From the NCBI GenBank assembly GCA_016758965.1, contig JAEPRB010000036.1, positions 1 to 64,000 of the forward strand: 64,000 bases of DNA. Reading direction: 5' to 3'. The notes under the pieces are model-generated. The model did no database searches and was not told the origin of the DNA. It worked only from the letters and a program-made list of their open reading frames with translations. The translations under genes and the position numbers were made by a program. Shown here piece by piece: positions 46,601 through 59,965 of the stretch; position 1 is the first letter of the stretch, and each line of letters begins with the position of its first letter. This DNA is from Circinella minor (Eukaryota > Mucoromycota > Mucoromycetes > Mucorales > Lichtheimiaceae).

Positions 46601-48181
46601 CGATTAATTTCTTTCCATCATAAAACTAGAACTATTTATCCCCCCTTTCTCCTTTAAAAATAAAATAAAACTTACTGTTTTTTTCTTGACATCTTGCTTT
46701 CCATCTATTAATGTATCATTCTCATCATCTTCGTCATCTTCATCAAAGTCTCTATTTGGACATAATGGAGCATAACAGCCCCCTTGGCCTGGTAAACAAG
46801 CTTGAGTGTAACAACGTGTCAAGGGCGTAAAAACGCCCTGGGGGATCTCTGGATCGTCATCATCTAACAATGTATATACTTCATACTCCGAAGAATACAA
46901 TGTGTTTCTCTTGAGTGACTTTTCTGAATATGAGATAGGACCGATTAGGGGTGGTTTCGTTCGTACCAATGCTCGTGCAACCAGTAATGCATTAGTATCC
47001 GATATTCCGCCTGGTGAAAACGATTGAATAAGTTCCTACATGATAAAACAAAAGATGTCGAAAAAAAAAGAGTGTTAACGTCCTTTCATCTTATTCTCAT
47101 TTTCATTATTCATCCACCCATCTATTCACTCTTAATTATAAAATATAACTTACCACAGCTTCTTGGCCAGTAAAACTCAATGGATATTCAATTGAGCAAA
47201 AAATTTTACGATGTTTGTTCAATTCACGTACTTCAATGACCAATCTTTGTCCCAATTCTGAAAATAATGAATAGTCTGGAAGTGCCAATAAGGGTGTAAT
47301 CATGGATTGTTCTTCGTTACTATTGTAGTCAGTATTGTTGAAGTTACTATTACTGCTGATCATACTATTATCAGTATTGGGATGGTTACTCGAGGGTGAT
47401 AATAAAACGTCATGAATACTTTTTGGCTCACCACCAGTAATAACAGACGTTGGTGAAGTAGGTGTTGAATGCTGTTGATTATTCAAAGAGCTTGTACGCG
47501 GCATAAATCCAGCATCCATGGATGAATTATGTTGATGATATGAATGTTCAGATCTTTGTGCGATACTAAGTAATGATGGGGATATTGGTGGTGAAAGTGT
47601 GTTATTCACCATCGTCGATTCTTCTTGTTCTCCTGGTTCTCCCTGTTCTTGTTCTTGTTGTAACGGTGATGGTTGCAATTGTTGTTGTTGTGGTGGTGAT
47701 GGAGGTGAAGTATTATTCTTAGGTTTATTTTGTTGTTGGTGAGAATCAAATGGTCTAGCATAAGCATAATTTTCGAGAAGAGGTGAATAACCGGAATAAG
47801 ATTCTTCATCTTCCGTAGGACATAAAGAGTCTCGACTAATATTAAGGTTCTGTTGCTGCTTTTGTGATTCTTGGTCCCGGGTCTTTTTTTTTTTTTTCGT
47901 ATTAATATAAAAAAAAAATTGGGGGGTGTGATATATGTTAATAATAATGAAAAAAAAAGTTAAAAAAAAACTTGTGAATATTAGTAGCTTTTAATATTAA
48001 CCTTAGTAATATGAGTTATAATAGTAGGAACATCTTGCGCGTCATTTAATGTCAAAGATTCGATTTTTTTATCATCTGACAGTTCATGAATAAAAGCATC
48101 CAAATCGTTATATAATGCTTCGAGTGCAGGTGATTTATTTGGTGAGTCGCTGTTATTATTTTGTTGATGATGTTCAGACAT
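43629..48181 (-). CDS. ROM2: Rho guanine nucleotide exchange factor, Rom2 type (DEP-like, DH, PH, CNH)
   Basis: Activator of Rho1 in cell-wall integrity and polarity at the plasma membrane. Exons 48181-48002, 47882-47154, 47035-46676, 46573-46490, 46400-46257, 46150-44977, 44888-44730, 44653-44352, 44278-43907 and 43802-43629 join in phase to 1225 residues. The first ~210 residues are disordered, Gln/Ser/Pro-rich. Then a DEP-like segment (GVFTPLTRCYTQACLPGQGG near residue 375), DH domain about 470-680 beginning RQEAIHEIIYTEEDYVRDL and with the intact core LPVTRLQRYPLLI, PH domain about 690-880 (ELHVFLFDHLLLMTKPRK), and CNH domain about 895-1200 (GIRMIAIGTNLGVYMG, IEWEGTPQSIAF, IIHGCMAHPFKP). 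The first donor is GTTAAT, less usual. It faces away from its paralogue at 54238. Confidence 0.9.
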
Positions 48182-50292
48182 TGTTTATTTCGACGTGATT
48201 CATGGAAGGAACGGTTTGGGGGTTTGCTTTTGTAGAAAAAAAAAGTTATATATGTATATTACTATTATTATAAATAAGTTTATAAGTGAGCAAAGAGAAA
48301 ATAAAAATGATAATAATATGAAAGAGAAAGAGAAGAGAAAGAGAAAAAGAAAACTAAGTATTTCCAGGAACTGATAGAATGGAAGAATAGTTCAAGTTCA
48401 ACCGGAGTTTTCAATCATAAACGCGACAAAAAGGATGGGGTTGGATCACTCGTTCATGTATAATATGATTGTTTTATCTATAGCCACATATAATATTCAT
48501 CAATAATTCTAATGATATCATGATCTATACATTAAGGGGAAAAGTTATAGGAACAAGAAAAAGAATGTAATGTTACTTACTACTGCTAGTAATTAATTCT
48601 ACATCATATTATTGTTGCCACGCTAGTAACTGTTATTATTAAAACCATCAACTTGGTAACCAAGTTTATTATTAGTATGTTGAATGTTACCTAAATCAAT
48701 TTTTTTTAGTTCTTGCCGTTCCGATAACAAGCTTTCTTGGCAGAGGGTTATTATTTGTATTATTATTAGGTACACAAAACGTTAAAAATAATAAAAACAA
48801 GACTACCGATCTCTACGGCGGTTTTAGCGTTGGACTCCTTTTGGTTTGGCTACGTTTACAAAAAAAAAGTTGTTTTTTAATGGATGTGGATACATTTATC
48901 TACTAGACGGTCTTTTTTTTCCTATGAAATGATAATAATTAACAACTTTATCATTATCATTGAAACATTTAAAGTTCGTTACCATTTGCAAGTAAAAAAA
49001 ATACGCTTTTTCTTCTCTTTCTCTCTCTCTTTTTTTTTTTTATGAACAGTTTTGCGAAACACTGGTATGGACTTTTTTATATACAGGTAACAACGTGAAG
49101 CCTTTGTGTAACAAATTGGTTTTCTTCTACAAGGGGTTTATAAAATAAATTGCTATTAAGTGGAAAAATTCATATATTTATGGAATATAAAGAAAATGAA
49201 ATTATCCGTCCCAACCTCGAGTTTTATTTAAACTTTATTTATATAAATATAATTTTTAGGGGCAGTGGGAAATGATATACATTTTAAAGCAACTTGTTGG
49301 TTTAGAGCAATAGCTTTCTTAAAAATAATAAATAAGGATGTTTTTATAACAGTTCGTTTTGGTCTATTGTTCGAGAATCACATAAAAGAAAGAGTGTTTG
49401 TTTGAAGTATATACATATTTTCCAAAAAGCAAGGTCGTATTGTGATGAAAATCACTATCGCTTGACAGAATTATTAATATCGCATGTTTCAAGTTTGATG
49501 TTGCTCTACTTACTACAATAATGAGCGTCGATCAGAGTGTTTTTGCACTTGTATCGCTTATATCCCACACCGAGTATTTGCAAAATACAGTGTCCACGAG
49601 TACTACACGTCAATGTAGAGTATTTAGATTATAAGGGAAAGAGAGAGATAAGAATAGTGTGTGTTAGTGTTCACAGGAATATATTATTGAATTCTTTTGC
49701 ACCATTACAAAGACTCCCGCAGCTACGTCAATCGTCTTTTCTAATATTTTTTTTATCATTCATCAATGGGATCAAATCTTCAGTATCAACTTCATGATAA
49801 TTGTCAAGATTTCATTTCACCAATCCAGAATACATTGTATAGTTGTATAATGTTATTTAAAAGAGAAAAATGGGGTATATCAAGAACAAAAAATTCATTA
49901 CTATATCTTTCTTTTAAAAAAGTCTGACAGAGATATATGCATTGTGAAACCTAGTTCACTAAAACTGCACACTTCTGGTTATTTACTTTTGGGTATAAAA
50001 GAACGTAAAAACTAGATAATAAGAAAATTCAATATGTTTTTTACTCACCATTATTATCATGATGTACTTCATTATTTTTAATAATAATATATTTGACATT
50101 AAGAAGCATTGTATGACATGCCACTTTTAATTTAATAGTTGAATACAATGTTTTACCTCTAAGAATATTTTGTATAAGATGATTGGTCATCAATATTTGG
50201 TAATAGCGCTGCTGTGAAAATTAGGTAAATTATTATGGAATAATCTGCTTTCTCACTTTTTTTCGTTCTTCCTTTTTACCCCACAAAAAAAC
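48182..50292. other. Divergent intergenic region
   Basis: 2.1 kb of shared upstream DNA between the minus-strand RhoGEF and the plus-strand RING gene. It contains a purine-rich AGAGAAAG stretch around 48318-48352, CT-rich runs at 49010-49040 and no supported gene. The open frame at 49537-49797 (+) lacks motifs. Confidence 0.5.
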
Positions 50293-51792
50293 ATGTCAGA
50301 CAACAACGAAACAAACGTTGATTTACGTTCACTTAATTTCATCGAAACAATAAATTCTAATTTGATATGTTGTATATGTCAATCCCCTTTTGTTGACCCA
50401 GTTGTACTTCCTTGTGGGTAAATATTGAGAGAACCTTCTTTTTTTTTAGAAAAAAAATTAATAGATAAAGTTGCAAACTAGCAATCACTAAATATTTATT
50501 GTATACATAGGCATACTTTTTGTACGATTTGTATTCATCAAGCATGTGAAGCATCGCCTGTTTGTCCTATTGATCGTTCCACGATATCCATTACGGACAT
50601 TCGACCTGCTGTAAAGATTGTATGTAATATGGTCAACGAACTTATTGTTCAATGTCCTCGATCAGAAGAAGGGTGTGAACATGAAGGGCAACGTCAATAT
50701 ATCGAAAACCATGTTAAGAATGATTGCTTATACACATTTGCAAGTTGTCAACTTGAAGAATGTAAAGCTCTTGTATTAAAAAAGGATTTGAGTTCGCATG
50801 TTTCCACGTGCAAACATCGGCCAGCGGAATGTAAAATGTGTAAAAAGAAAATGCGAGCATTAGAACTTGAGGTAAATTAATAATAATCTTAATATAAAGG
50901 AGAAAGAAATGAAGGAGGGGGATAAATAAAAAAAAAAGTAGAAAAAATATGTAGTAAATTTATACATATATGTATATGTGGGTTCCAAAAATAAAAAGTA
51001 ATATGGGATAATAATAATCTTTTACAGGATCATCATCGGTTATGCCCAGCTGAAATCATCCAGTGTCCGCATTGTGATACGTCAAGATCACGTTCAGAAC
51101 ATACGTCACATTTATTAACATGTCCAAAACATCCTATACCGTGTAAACATTCAGATTTTGGATGTCGATGGAGTGGAGAACGAGAAAAATTAGAATCAGA
51201 ACATCTCAAATCATGCTCTTACGAAGGAATCAAAGATTATCTTCTTTTACAGCAACAAAAAGAACAGTCGTTACGAGATGAAGTTCAATCTGTTCGGAAA
51301 GAAAATGAAATATTAAAACGGCAACAAAGTAATCTTTCACAACAATTTCAAACATTATCGGATCAGTTAGCATTATTGCTTCCATCCCAATTTGGTGCCG
51401 ATTTAACATGTCCTGAAGAAGCAGCTGCTATGGGATTGGGGCCAGCTGAGTCAATATTGACTGAAACACAAAGGCTCAAAAATGATCTTGAAACAGTGTC
51501 ATCGAATTTAGCATCATTGGAACTTAAACAAAATGTAGCATTGATGACGGAAACGTTTCGTTTACAGGAAGAATTACAGAGCTTAAGGGCGATTTGTCAC
51601 GGTATGCGAATGCAGATGCATTATATTATTATGGAACGACGAGGAGCATCAGCTGCTGCTGCTGCTGCATCTATGAATGCTGCGGAAACAGGGGCTTCAT
51701 CAAGCAGTACGGATGGGAATGTAGCCACAGCTGGATCAGTGGCAAGTCTTAATAGATTGCGTTGGTTAGGTAAGGGATCAAATATTGTATGA
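50293..51792 (+). CDS. RING and TRAF-type zinc-finger protein (probable E3 ubiquitin ligase)
   Basis: Exons 50293-50417, 50511-50871 and 51028-51792 give 416 residues. The C3HC4 RING is at about residues 26-64: CCICQSPFVDPVVLPCGHTF, then CTICIHQAC and SPVCPID; the intron splits the GH of the ring. Two or three TRAF-type fingers follow to about 210: CPRSEEGCEHEG, CLYTFASCQLEECK, HRPAECKMCKKKM, CPAEIIQCPHCD and CKHSDFGCRWSG. After that come a long coiled coil (about 225-350, rich in Leu, Gln and Glu) and an Ala/Ser-rich tail. RING plus TRAF-type fingers usually means an E3 ligase that oligomerises through its coiled coil. The metal ligands are complete. There is no MATH domain, as in many fungal members. 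The substrate is unknown. Confidence 0.87.
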
Positions 51793-52114
51793 ATTTCTAG
51801 GAAAGTTCTGAGGATTTTTTTATACCTTGTCTTTTTCACTAACGAACATGTTACTCTATGTGTGATTGGAGGGCTTATAGATGGACCTAGTGGCAGACAA
51901 GATACAAAGTTATAATTTTTTATTATTCTACATAGCATATATACCATTTTCTCATTATTAATATTTCCTTCCTTCTCAATAATCCATTTCATTTATATAT
52001 TCTCTCTAAATATCAATCATGCTGTAATATATTACGAATTTTTATTATTATTATTATTATTTAAATTACTTATTTTTCTCCTAAATTATTGAACTAATTT
52101 AACGTGCATGATGG
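51793..52114. other. Intergenic region between convergent genes
   Basis: AT-rich, includes an ATT trinucleotide run at 52040-52062. Serves as 3' regions of both neighbours; no gene seen. Confidence 0.5.
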
Positions 52115-52660
52115 TTACTGATATGAGGACATTGCCAATTTACGAATAGCTTTATAATTTTGAACATTTATATTCAAATCGAAACCTTGCCGTGATACCA
52201 ATACTTTCTTTTTATTGCTGTGGTGATGCATTTGTGGTTTCTTTTTAGCTAATAGCTTCTCAGTACCTGCGGGAACAACACCTTCGGTAGATCTGTTATT
52301 AAAAGTTTTTTTATTCTTATTTTTGTCCTTTTGGTCTTGCAAACAATTGGCTATATGAGAATGATCAATCGCCATTTCTAATGCAAAAAAAAAAAAAAAA
52401 AAAAAGAATCCATTTCATTAATGACGAGTGTGTAAATGGTTACTATGACAAAAAAGTATTCTCTTTTACATACCTAGTCGCATAAGTTTTAGACGTTTAA
52501 TACGTTGTTGTAAATAATATTTGTTAGAATGCAGTCTTTGAGAACTGTTGTTATAGAAATATAAGTAGATAAAATAATATATTAATCATATCTTTCATAA
52601 ACAGGTTATATTTAAATTATAATAGTATGAAACTTACAGTTGACCACCTGTCCAATTCAT
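52115..52660 (-). CDS. Small conserved fungal protein with MNWTGG start
   Basis: Three exons, 52660-52638, 52544-52474 and 52377-52115, give 118 residues. All junctions are GT/AG and in phase. The N-terminus MNWTGGQLSQRLHSNKYYLQ with the following basic helix (QRIKRLKLMRLE) matches a start motif I have seen in small uncharacterised ascomycete proteins, of the type NWTGG followed by a basic, Gln-rich stretch; this is recollection, not a search. The rest is basic and probably disordered, with Lys/Asn-rich parts (KDKNKNKKTFNN, LLAKKKPQMHHHSNKKK). A nuclear or nucleic-acid-associated role would fit the charge, but no domain proves it. It is divergent from the RhoGEF at 54238 and convergent with the RING gene. 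Confidence 0.7.
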
Positions 52661-54237
52661 TATGCCTGCATGATTTTTTTTTATTTTACAGAAAGAAAAG
52701 GAAGAAACAGACAAATTGTTGTGAAAATAATCAGTTAATGATTCCTTCGTGTACAGTGTAAACAAAAAAAAAACTTCATTATATTAAGGGATAACTGTAA
52801 AATTTGAGAATATAGGGATGCTATACTGCCAAGAATATTTTCTCTTAATGAGTACGATGTCTTTTGTTCTTCCACAGATCAATAAATGAATAATACTCGG
52901 TCAGACAAACATAATGGAATTCTTTACAAATCATTTGGGAATAGAAAATTTCCATATACAATAACACATACGTATTTTTCCTTGGTCTGCTTTATTTCAA
53001 TATAATAAAATAAAATATCTGTGGACCATATATTTGCTTAAATGGAAAAGCTGTCAAACATGAAAGAAAAAAGTGGGAGAGACCGGGGCTGTTTATGTAG
53101 TACAAGACGTCGTGTTTAAACATATTCCGAAGAATAAAAAGGCAACTCTTCCGTCTTTTATCAATTGTTTTAATGAGTGTACTCCAATCTCTGTAACAGT
53201 ACAATAATTAAAAAAAGACCAAATAGTTCTTTAAATTCACGTGCATCACTGCCAGAACCCTACATAAGCTGTGTTTTTTTAAAACTGAATATAAAACATT
53301 ATACAAAATTTATTCTTATAGGTAGATATAGTAGTAATAGTAGTAACAAAAAGTTATTAGTTTAGGAGGGATTTTTTTTTTTGGTTCCCCTCTTTCTATA
53401 CTCTCAATTGAACAAGTTAGAAGATCATTAATATTACCATAACAATAAAGATTTTTTATTTTTTACAAAAAATTACAGACAATGAAAAGAAAAAGATAGT
53501 TGAGGGCAATTGTAATTGTTGTTTTATTAATGTTGTTATCTTTTGTTTGCAGTTGTAAGAAAAAAAGACGGGATGAGGATCATCTCTAAACGGAGCACAA
53601 ATATTGTTCCTTATTTTACTCGCTGTCAGCACAGCAAAACATTCTGTACTACATTTGGCGATGCAGGAAAAAAAATAATATAATATGGCAATCTAATATA
53701 TTATATTTTAATAGGGTCATTGTATATAAATATCCATATATGGATGAGAGCGCGCCCAGAAAAAAAAATACTTTGTTGATAGATTGTTAACGCAATAAAT
53801 TACTTTCGAACAGTAAAATAGTAAGTAAGGAAAAAACAAAAAACAACAGGTACACTACCACTAAGAAAATAGAGGGAAAAAAGCACGCTATATATAAATG
53901 AAAAATTATATCTAATCCCCCCACTCCTTTTGTCCTCCACAACTTATTTATTGTGAGAGCGTGCGACTGAGAATTATAAAGTTACTTTTTTGGTGGTTAT
54001 ACAACGTGTCGCAAATGCCAAACCTATTACTGCTCGGTTCGTGCGTCCAGAACCTCTTGTTTTTCTTTCTTTTTACCCCTCTCCCTCTCTCTTCTCTCAA
54101 CTCTTTTCAACAGCTTTTTCTCTTTTGTGATTGCGGAATTACTACTCCATTTTCCTCAAACCAAAAACCCCATCTCTTTCGTTTTAATATTCCTTATGCC
54201 TTCCGATCTTAAATAACATACAATCCAAAAAGCCAGA
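52661..54237. other. Divergent intergenic region, RhoGEF promoter
   Basis: No gene supported. A CT-rich tract at 54055-54185 leads to the RhoGEF start and is the likely leader. Open frames at 52992-53204, 53177-53365 and 53961-54212 have no motifs. Confidence 0.5.
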
Positions 54238-57200
54238 ATGCCTTCCATGACCCAACAACTTTCTGTTTCTGTTGATGCCACCAACAAGGAAGAGATCAAC
54301 CATCATAATACCCAATCAGAGTTTTTACCACCACTCGATTTACCTAGTCACCATGACAACGAGTCCTTGACAGCCAATACAACTGCTACTACTGCTACTA
54401 CTATTACTACCGGGAATAATAATGACAATAACAATAATATAAAACTACCTACTGTAACGTTGACACCTTCAGCAACTATTCGTAACCGTTACTATCAGAG
54501 GTGTCGAGAAGAAGCTAGATTGGCTAAGGAAAACGAACGAGAAAAACAACAAAAAGAAGACAACGATGATACTAATGATAATAAGAAAGAAAACAGACAT
54601 GATGATGATCCCACTTCTATTGATAATGGCTCAGTAGGATGGCCCATGTCATCATATTATGCTCCACTCAAAACACCACTTGATTCGCCGAAGAGTATAC
54701 GAAGTTTTATGAGTAGTGACGTTGGATCCATTGTCTCGTTACGAACAGAAGTCTTGGGAACTGATGATACCTATTCATTATCAAGTATGCGAACAACTGA
54801 TAGTAATAATCGAAAATTCCCACCATCAACTGCCAAGACAGCGCGATCTAATACTTTATTTCGTTCCAAGACTGGTGCTGAACCAAAGATCGTATTGGAT
54901 CAAGATAGCCATCGTGAAACTTCAAGTTTGTTTTTGAAACGGAGTAAAAGTCGAGGTGCAGCAAGTTTATTATCGCGTTTATCAAAAACAACGGCCCCTA
55001 TGCGTGCAAAGTTATCAGCTATGTCTCGTAGTGGTAGTAGTAAGTGTCTTATTGTTTTTTTCCTTTTATTTATTAACTATATATCCAACAAAAAAGAAGA
55101 ATATTTATTAATTAAGGAAATGTTGTTTTAAAATAAACTATTACTAGGTATTCAATTACGTTCACTGGAAGCACCAACATCGTCCTCATCTTCGTTTTCT
55201 ACACCTTTACGACGTTCAGCGGAAAGTATGCTTAATATGCCTATTACACCGATAAAAACTATTATGCGATCTCATGGTGAACGAGCACAATCATTTTCAT
55301 TTTCAAATGATAACGAGAGTATCACGAAGGGAAGTCCAACTACTATTTCCATTGAAAGTCCTAAAGTGGTTCTTGGCGAACATCAAATGGCTATATCTGC
55401 TCGAGTTGTTTACCCAGCATTGCTGTCAAAGGTAGCGGAGATGATGCAGGAACGTATTACTGTGACCAAGAAGATCAAGGATAGTATTGAACATAAGGAT
55501 GCATTTGAAGGCAAAGAGGCTGTTGTAAGTGATTTTTTTTAACCAAGATAATTCTCTTTTCATTTCTTACACACTTTATAAATATGTATATTTGGATGGG
55601 AGTATTAACGAAATGATATAATGTATTTATAGGACAAGTTGGTTTTAATCATCGGAACCAAAGATAGGAATCTTGCACTTCTAATCGGTCGAGCCTTGGA
55701 TGCACAAAAATTCTTTCACGACGTTAACTATGAGCATCGTCTTCGTGATTCACCCAATGAACTATACCAGTTTCAACACCCACCCAACAATTTACGTCTA
55801 AGGCAGCAACGATTTGTTCCAGAAGAAGAAGACGAAGAAGATGAAAAATCTGAATTCAATTTTATGGACAATGTCAACATGATTAATAACGGCCATGACG
55901 ATATTATGCCTAATGGTGTTTTTACACTTCTTACAGATTGTTATTCACCAACATGTACCCGTGAAAACCTTTGTTATAGCGTATTTTGTCCAAGACGCCT
56001 AGAACAGGTAAGAAAATGTTCTTTTTTGGTGTTTTTTTTAACCTACATGTGCATATAAGTTTGTGTATCTGTGTCACTTGAAAGGACACGTGCTTAAGTG
56101 TTAAGTCTTTTAATGTTCCATTTGCTTTTTCTGTTCCTTCTATATTTATGTATATAGCAACAAGTTAAACAAAAAACGTTACATCGCTCCAGTAGTAAGT
56201 CATCGTTGGTAGAACGCGTAAGTTACTAAATTAAAAATCGACCCTGCATTGAAGGGCAGTAGAAATATAAACTAGAACTAGTGTTAGAAAAGTGAGGTAG
56301 AAAGAGAGGCGCAATTCTAAACGATAAACATTTATCAGGAGGATCGACTTTGGATTACCACTGTACCAAAACAAGTATCTAGTAAGCTTTCTAAAGAAGA
56401 ATTGAAACGACAAGAAAATATTTTCGAACTTATTTATACCGAACGAGATTTTGTTGATGATTTATCCTATGTACAAAAGGTATATATCTATAAGCATTGG
56501 GAACGGAAATTTTATTTTGGTGGATATTTAAACTAACAAAAAAAACAATTATGATAGCATTGGGTCACTCCTTTACTCGAAGAAGAACATATACCCGCTG
56601 AACGTCGTAATCAGTTCGTACAAGAAGTATTTTGGAACATTAGCGAAGTTTGTGAAATGAATACCCATTTAGCAATTGCATTAGAAGAACGACAAAAGAT
56701 TTCTCCTGTTGTAGATCAAATTGGTGATATTATGCTTCAACATGTTGCTTCGTTTGGTCCATTTGTTCAATATGGCTCACATCAAATGATTAGTCGTCAT
56801 GTTTTTGAAACGGAAAAGGCAACCAATCCATTATTTGCTCAATTCGTTCAGGTAAAAGAAAAATACATATATATATATATATATATAAATATATTTATAT
56901 TTTTAGATCTACATGGGAAAAAATTAAGGGAGGATATTTTAATGCAGAAAAAGGTAACTCAAATAATATTTCTCATTTGTATCTATTATTAGATGACGGA
57001 ACGGTTACCACAATCACGTAAATTGGAACTGAATGGTTATTTGACCAAGCCAACAACACGACTAGGAAGATATAATTTATTACTACGAGAAATCTTAAAA
57101 CATACCCCAGCCAATCATCCAGACCATGAATATATACCAAAAGCAATGGATGTTATTTCTGAATTTTTGAGCGATGTTAATCATGAAACTGGCAAAATTG

Positions 57201-59339
57201 AAAGTAGATTTAATATTCGACTATTGATTGAAAAGCTTTCATACAAGGCACCTATCAGTGTAGATGATAGATTTACTGTAAGTAATAGTCTAATTATTTA
57301 ATTTGTTTGTTTGTTTGTTTGTGACACATCTTGGATCCAAGTTTATCAACGAAAATTGATGGGTGGAATGTCACTATTTTTAGAACCTACATCTTGATGC
57401 GGAGAATCGAGAGATTATTATGAAGGGTCCACTCAAACGAAAAGGAACCAATCAATCTGAATCTTCCGACCTTCAAGTGTTTTTACTTGATAATTGCGTA
57501 TTGATAGCTAAACAGAAATTGGTTAATAATCTTGAGCGGTATAAATTATACAAAAAGGTAACAAAAAAAAAACGGGGAAAAACTAATGTAGAAAGGATAA
57601 AAAAATCGATTAACATATAGTTACTACTATAACGTATAGCCCATACCTTTAGCTTTACTATCTATATCACTCCCGGATCAATCATCAAGACGAGGAAGTT
57701 CAATTTTGCCTTATGGCCGTCCTAGCCTTTCTGGTTCTATTTCATCTCTAAATAATATTGACGCGATGACATCAGCAGCAGCAGGTGCTGCACCATCTAG
57801 TCCTGGCGCTTCGAACAAAGGATACCCGATTACATTCAATTATCTTGGACGAGACGGCATTAATCCAATTACCCTTTATGCTGGTACACTCCATATCAGA
57901 CGACAATGGGTCGATAAGATACAAGGTCAAAGACAAACACTCATGGAAAAACAAAAAGTTTTCGACATACGCACTATCAATTCTCGTTTCTTCAATTCAT
58001 TTAATCGTGTTACTTGTGCTGCAACCTATGGTAAAGACATTACTTTTAACTATAAAAATTCAGATAGTAGCAGTGCAAATAATGATGAATTATCTAAACA
58101 TACTTTTTTTCTGGTGTTGTTGATTGTTGTATCTATAGGTGACTCTGTTATCATTGGAAGTAATCTCGGCGTGTATTATAGAAAAGATGACAAGAGTGAG
58201 CATCTCATTCGACTCTTGGCGATTGACAAAGTTTCTCAAATTGATGTTTTAGAAGCATCTGGATTGATCCTTGTACTTGCAGAAAAGATTCTTTATACCT
58301 ATTCTATTGAAAGCTTACTTACTGAAGATTATGCAAAACGAGGTCGTAAATTAAGTAGTCATGTTTCATTCTTTAAAGTGGGTACGATTTTCAAAGATAC
58401 ACCATCCGAGAAAACATTGGTTTGCTTTGTTCGTTATAACGCGATTACATCCACTATTCGAGCATTAGAGCCTCACGCTGGCACTGAAAAAAAATCTAAA
58501 TCCAAGTTGGGCCGATTGATGCGCGGTTCAGGAGAAGGACTAAAGGTTTATAAGGATCTTTATTTACCAGCCGAAGCACTTTCTATCCAATATTTCAAGA
58601 ATATTATTTGTGTTGGAAGTGCCAAAGGGTTCCAAATGGTCGATCTTGCATCGACAGGAGTACAAAGTAATATTCACTTTTTTTTATTTTACAATAATGG
58701 AAAAAAAAAACATAAACAGTTGATGCAATGAATATATTTTATTAAATAATAGGTGTATTGGATCCAAGCGATGAAAGCCATCATGCACTTTTACATCGTG
58801 AAAATATCAAACCTATCTCCATGTTCCGACATCCTGAGCGCGATATTCTCTTGTGTTACAATGGTAAGCTTCGTTTTAATATCTTATTTCGATCCATGGT
58901 AACGTTATATAAGATGCTCGATAATAATCTGTGTGATACCATGAAAAATTATAGAAATGGCATTTTATATTGATAAAAAGGGGCGTCGTGCTAGACCAGA
59001 TTGGATGATTCGATGGGAAGGTCAACCTACGTCATTTGCTTTAAATTTCCCATACATTGCAGCATTTGATTCAACCTTCATTGAAGTGCGACATATGGAT
59101 ACGGTAATTTTTCTTTTTCTTGCATTTCTCCCCAACTTATTTTGTTTCCCCATATCTTGGTGTATTTTTTTTTTTTACTTAACCCCATATTTAAAATATT
59201 TTAGGGTGATCTTGTTCAAGTCATCCCTGGTAAAAACATTCGATGTTTGAACCCTGATGCTATGGATACAATTTATTGTGCAATGGATGATCCAGTGTTA
59301 GGGTCTGAACTAGTATTTGAGTTGATGCGAATGGAATAA
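54238..59339 (+). CDS. Rho guanine nucleotide exchange factor, Rom2-type paralogue with diverged DH core
   Basis: Paralogue of the gene at 43629-48181, probably acting on a Rho GTPase. Exons 54238-55039, 55148-55524, 55633-56007, 56158-56217, 56339-56479, 56558-56851, 56993-57277, 57384-57557, 57640-58030, 58139-58666, 58753-58863, 58955-59103 and 59205-59339 give 1273 residues. A disordered Asn/Thr/Ser-rich N-terminus (1-330) is followed by a DEP-like segment (about 365-510; GVFTLLTDCYSPTCTRENLC), DH about 560-770 (ENIFELIYTERDFVDDLSYV), PH about 790-960 (LQVFLLDNCVLIAKQK) and CNH about 965-1250 (VIIGSNLGVYYRKDD, IRWEGQPTSFALNFPYIAAF). The conserved DH motif reads KPTTRLGRYNLLL, where the other copy has LPVTRLQRYPLLI, so exchange activity may differ. 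The 108-bp intron 58031-58138 is in frame and stop-free. Confidence 0.88.
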
Positions 59340-59965
59340 AAAGAGAAAAAAAAAGCCGTTTCAACTTTTTTTCTTCAGTATTTTTTTTTATTTGTTGTTG
59401 TTTGTAGTAGTTGTTTATTTGATTTTGTTCTCATCTTTCTTATTATTTTTACTATTATTATTTGCATTATCTCATCTCTTTTTACCTTTTTCTTTTTGTG
59501 TACCAACTTCCTTTTTGTATGTACTGTTTTTGTATATCGATCAATATATTAAAAAAAATAATCATTTCTTTCTTTCTAATTTTTTTTTTTTTTTACTAAT
59601 GTACAACACATATGAAATTAACATCATTTATCAAATGAAATATTGTATACTCGTTGTTTACTAAATGATTGTAAAGCACAATCAGAACTATGGAAGTGTA
59701 CTGCATAAAGTTACATCTGTTTCCATAAAGAATAGTTACATTATATATATAAATGGCTGCTATTTCTTATTGCCAATATTGATTGCGTAGTGTAAATTTT
59801 TGTTTTTTTACATGAACAAGGAGAAATCTATTTTCGAAGTATTATATAATATCTACTTTTGACAGCTAAAAGTTGTCAATTAAAAAAAAACCGTTACCCA
59901 ACTAAAAAAAAAAATCATTTCATTACCTCCGCTCAAATTAGCGTGCTTCCCTCCTGAAAACCAAC
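59340..59965. other. Intergenic region
   Basis: T-rich 3' region of the RhoGEF and upstream region of the PTRHD1-like gene. The open frame at 59392-59664 is a T-run artefact. No gene seen. Confidence 0.55.
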
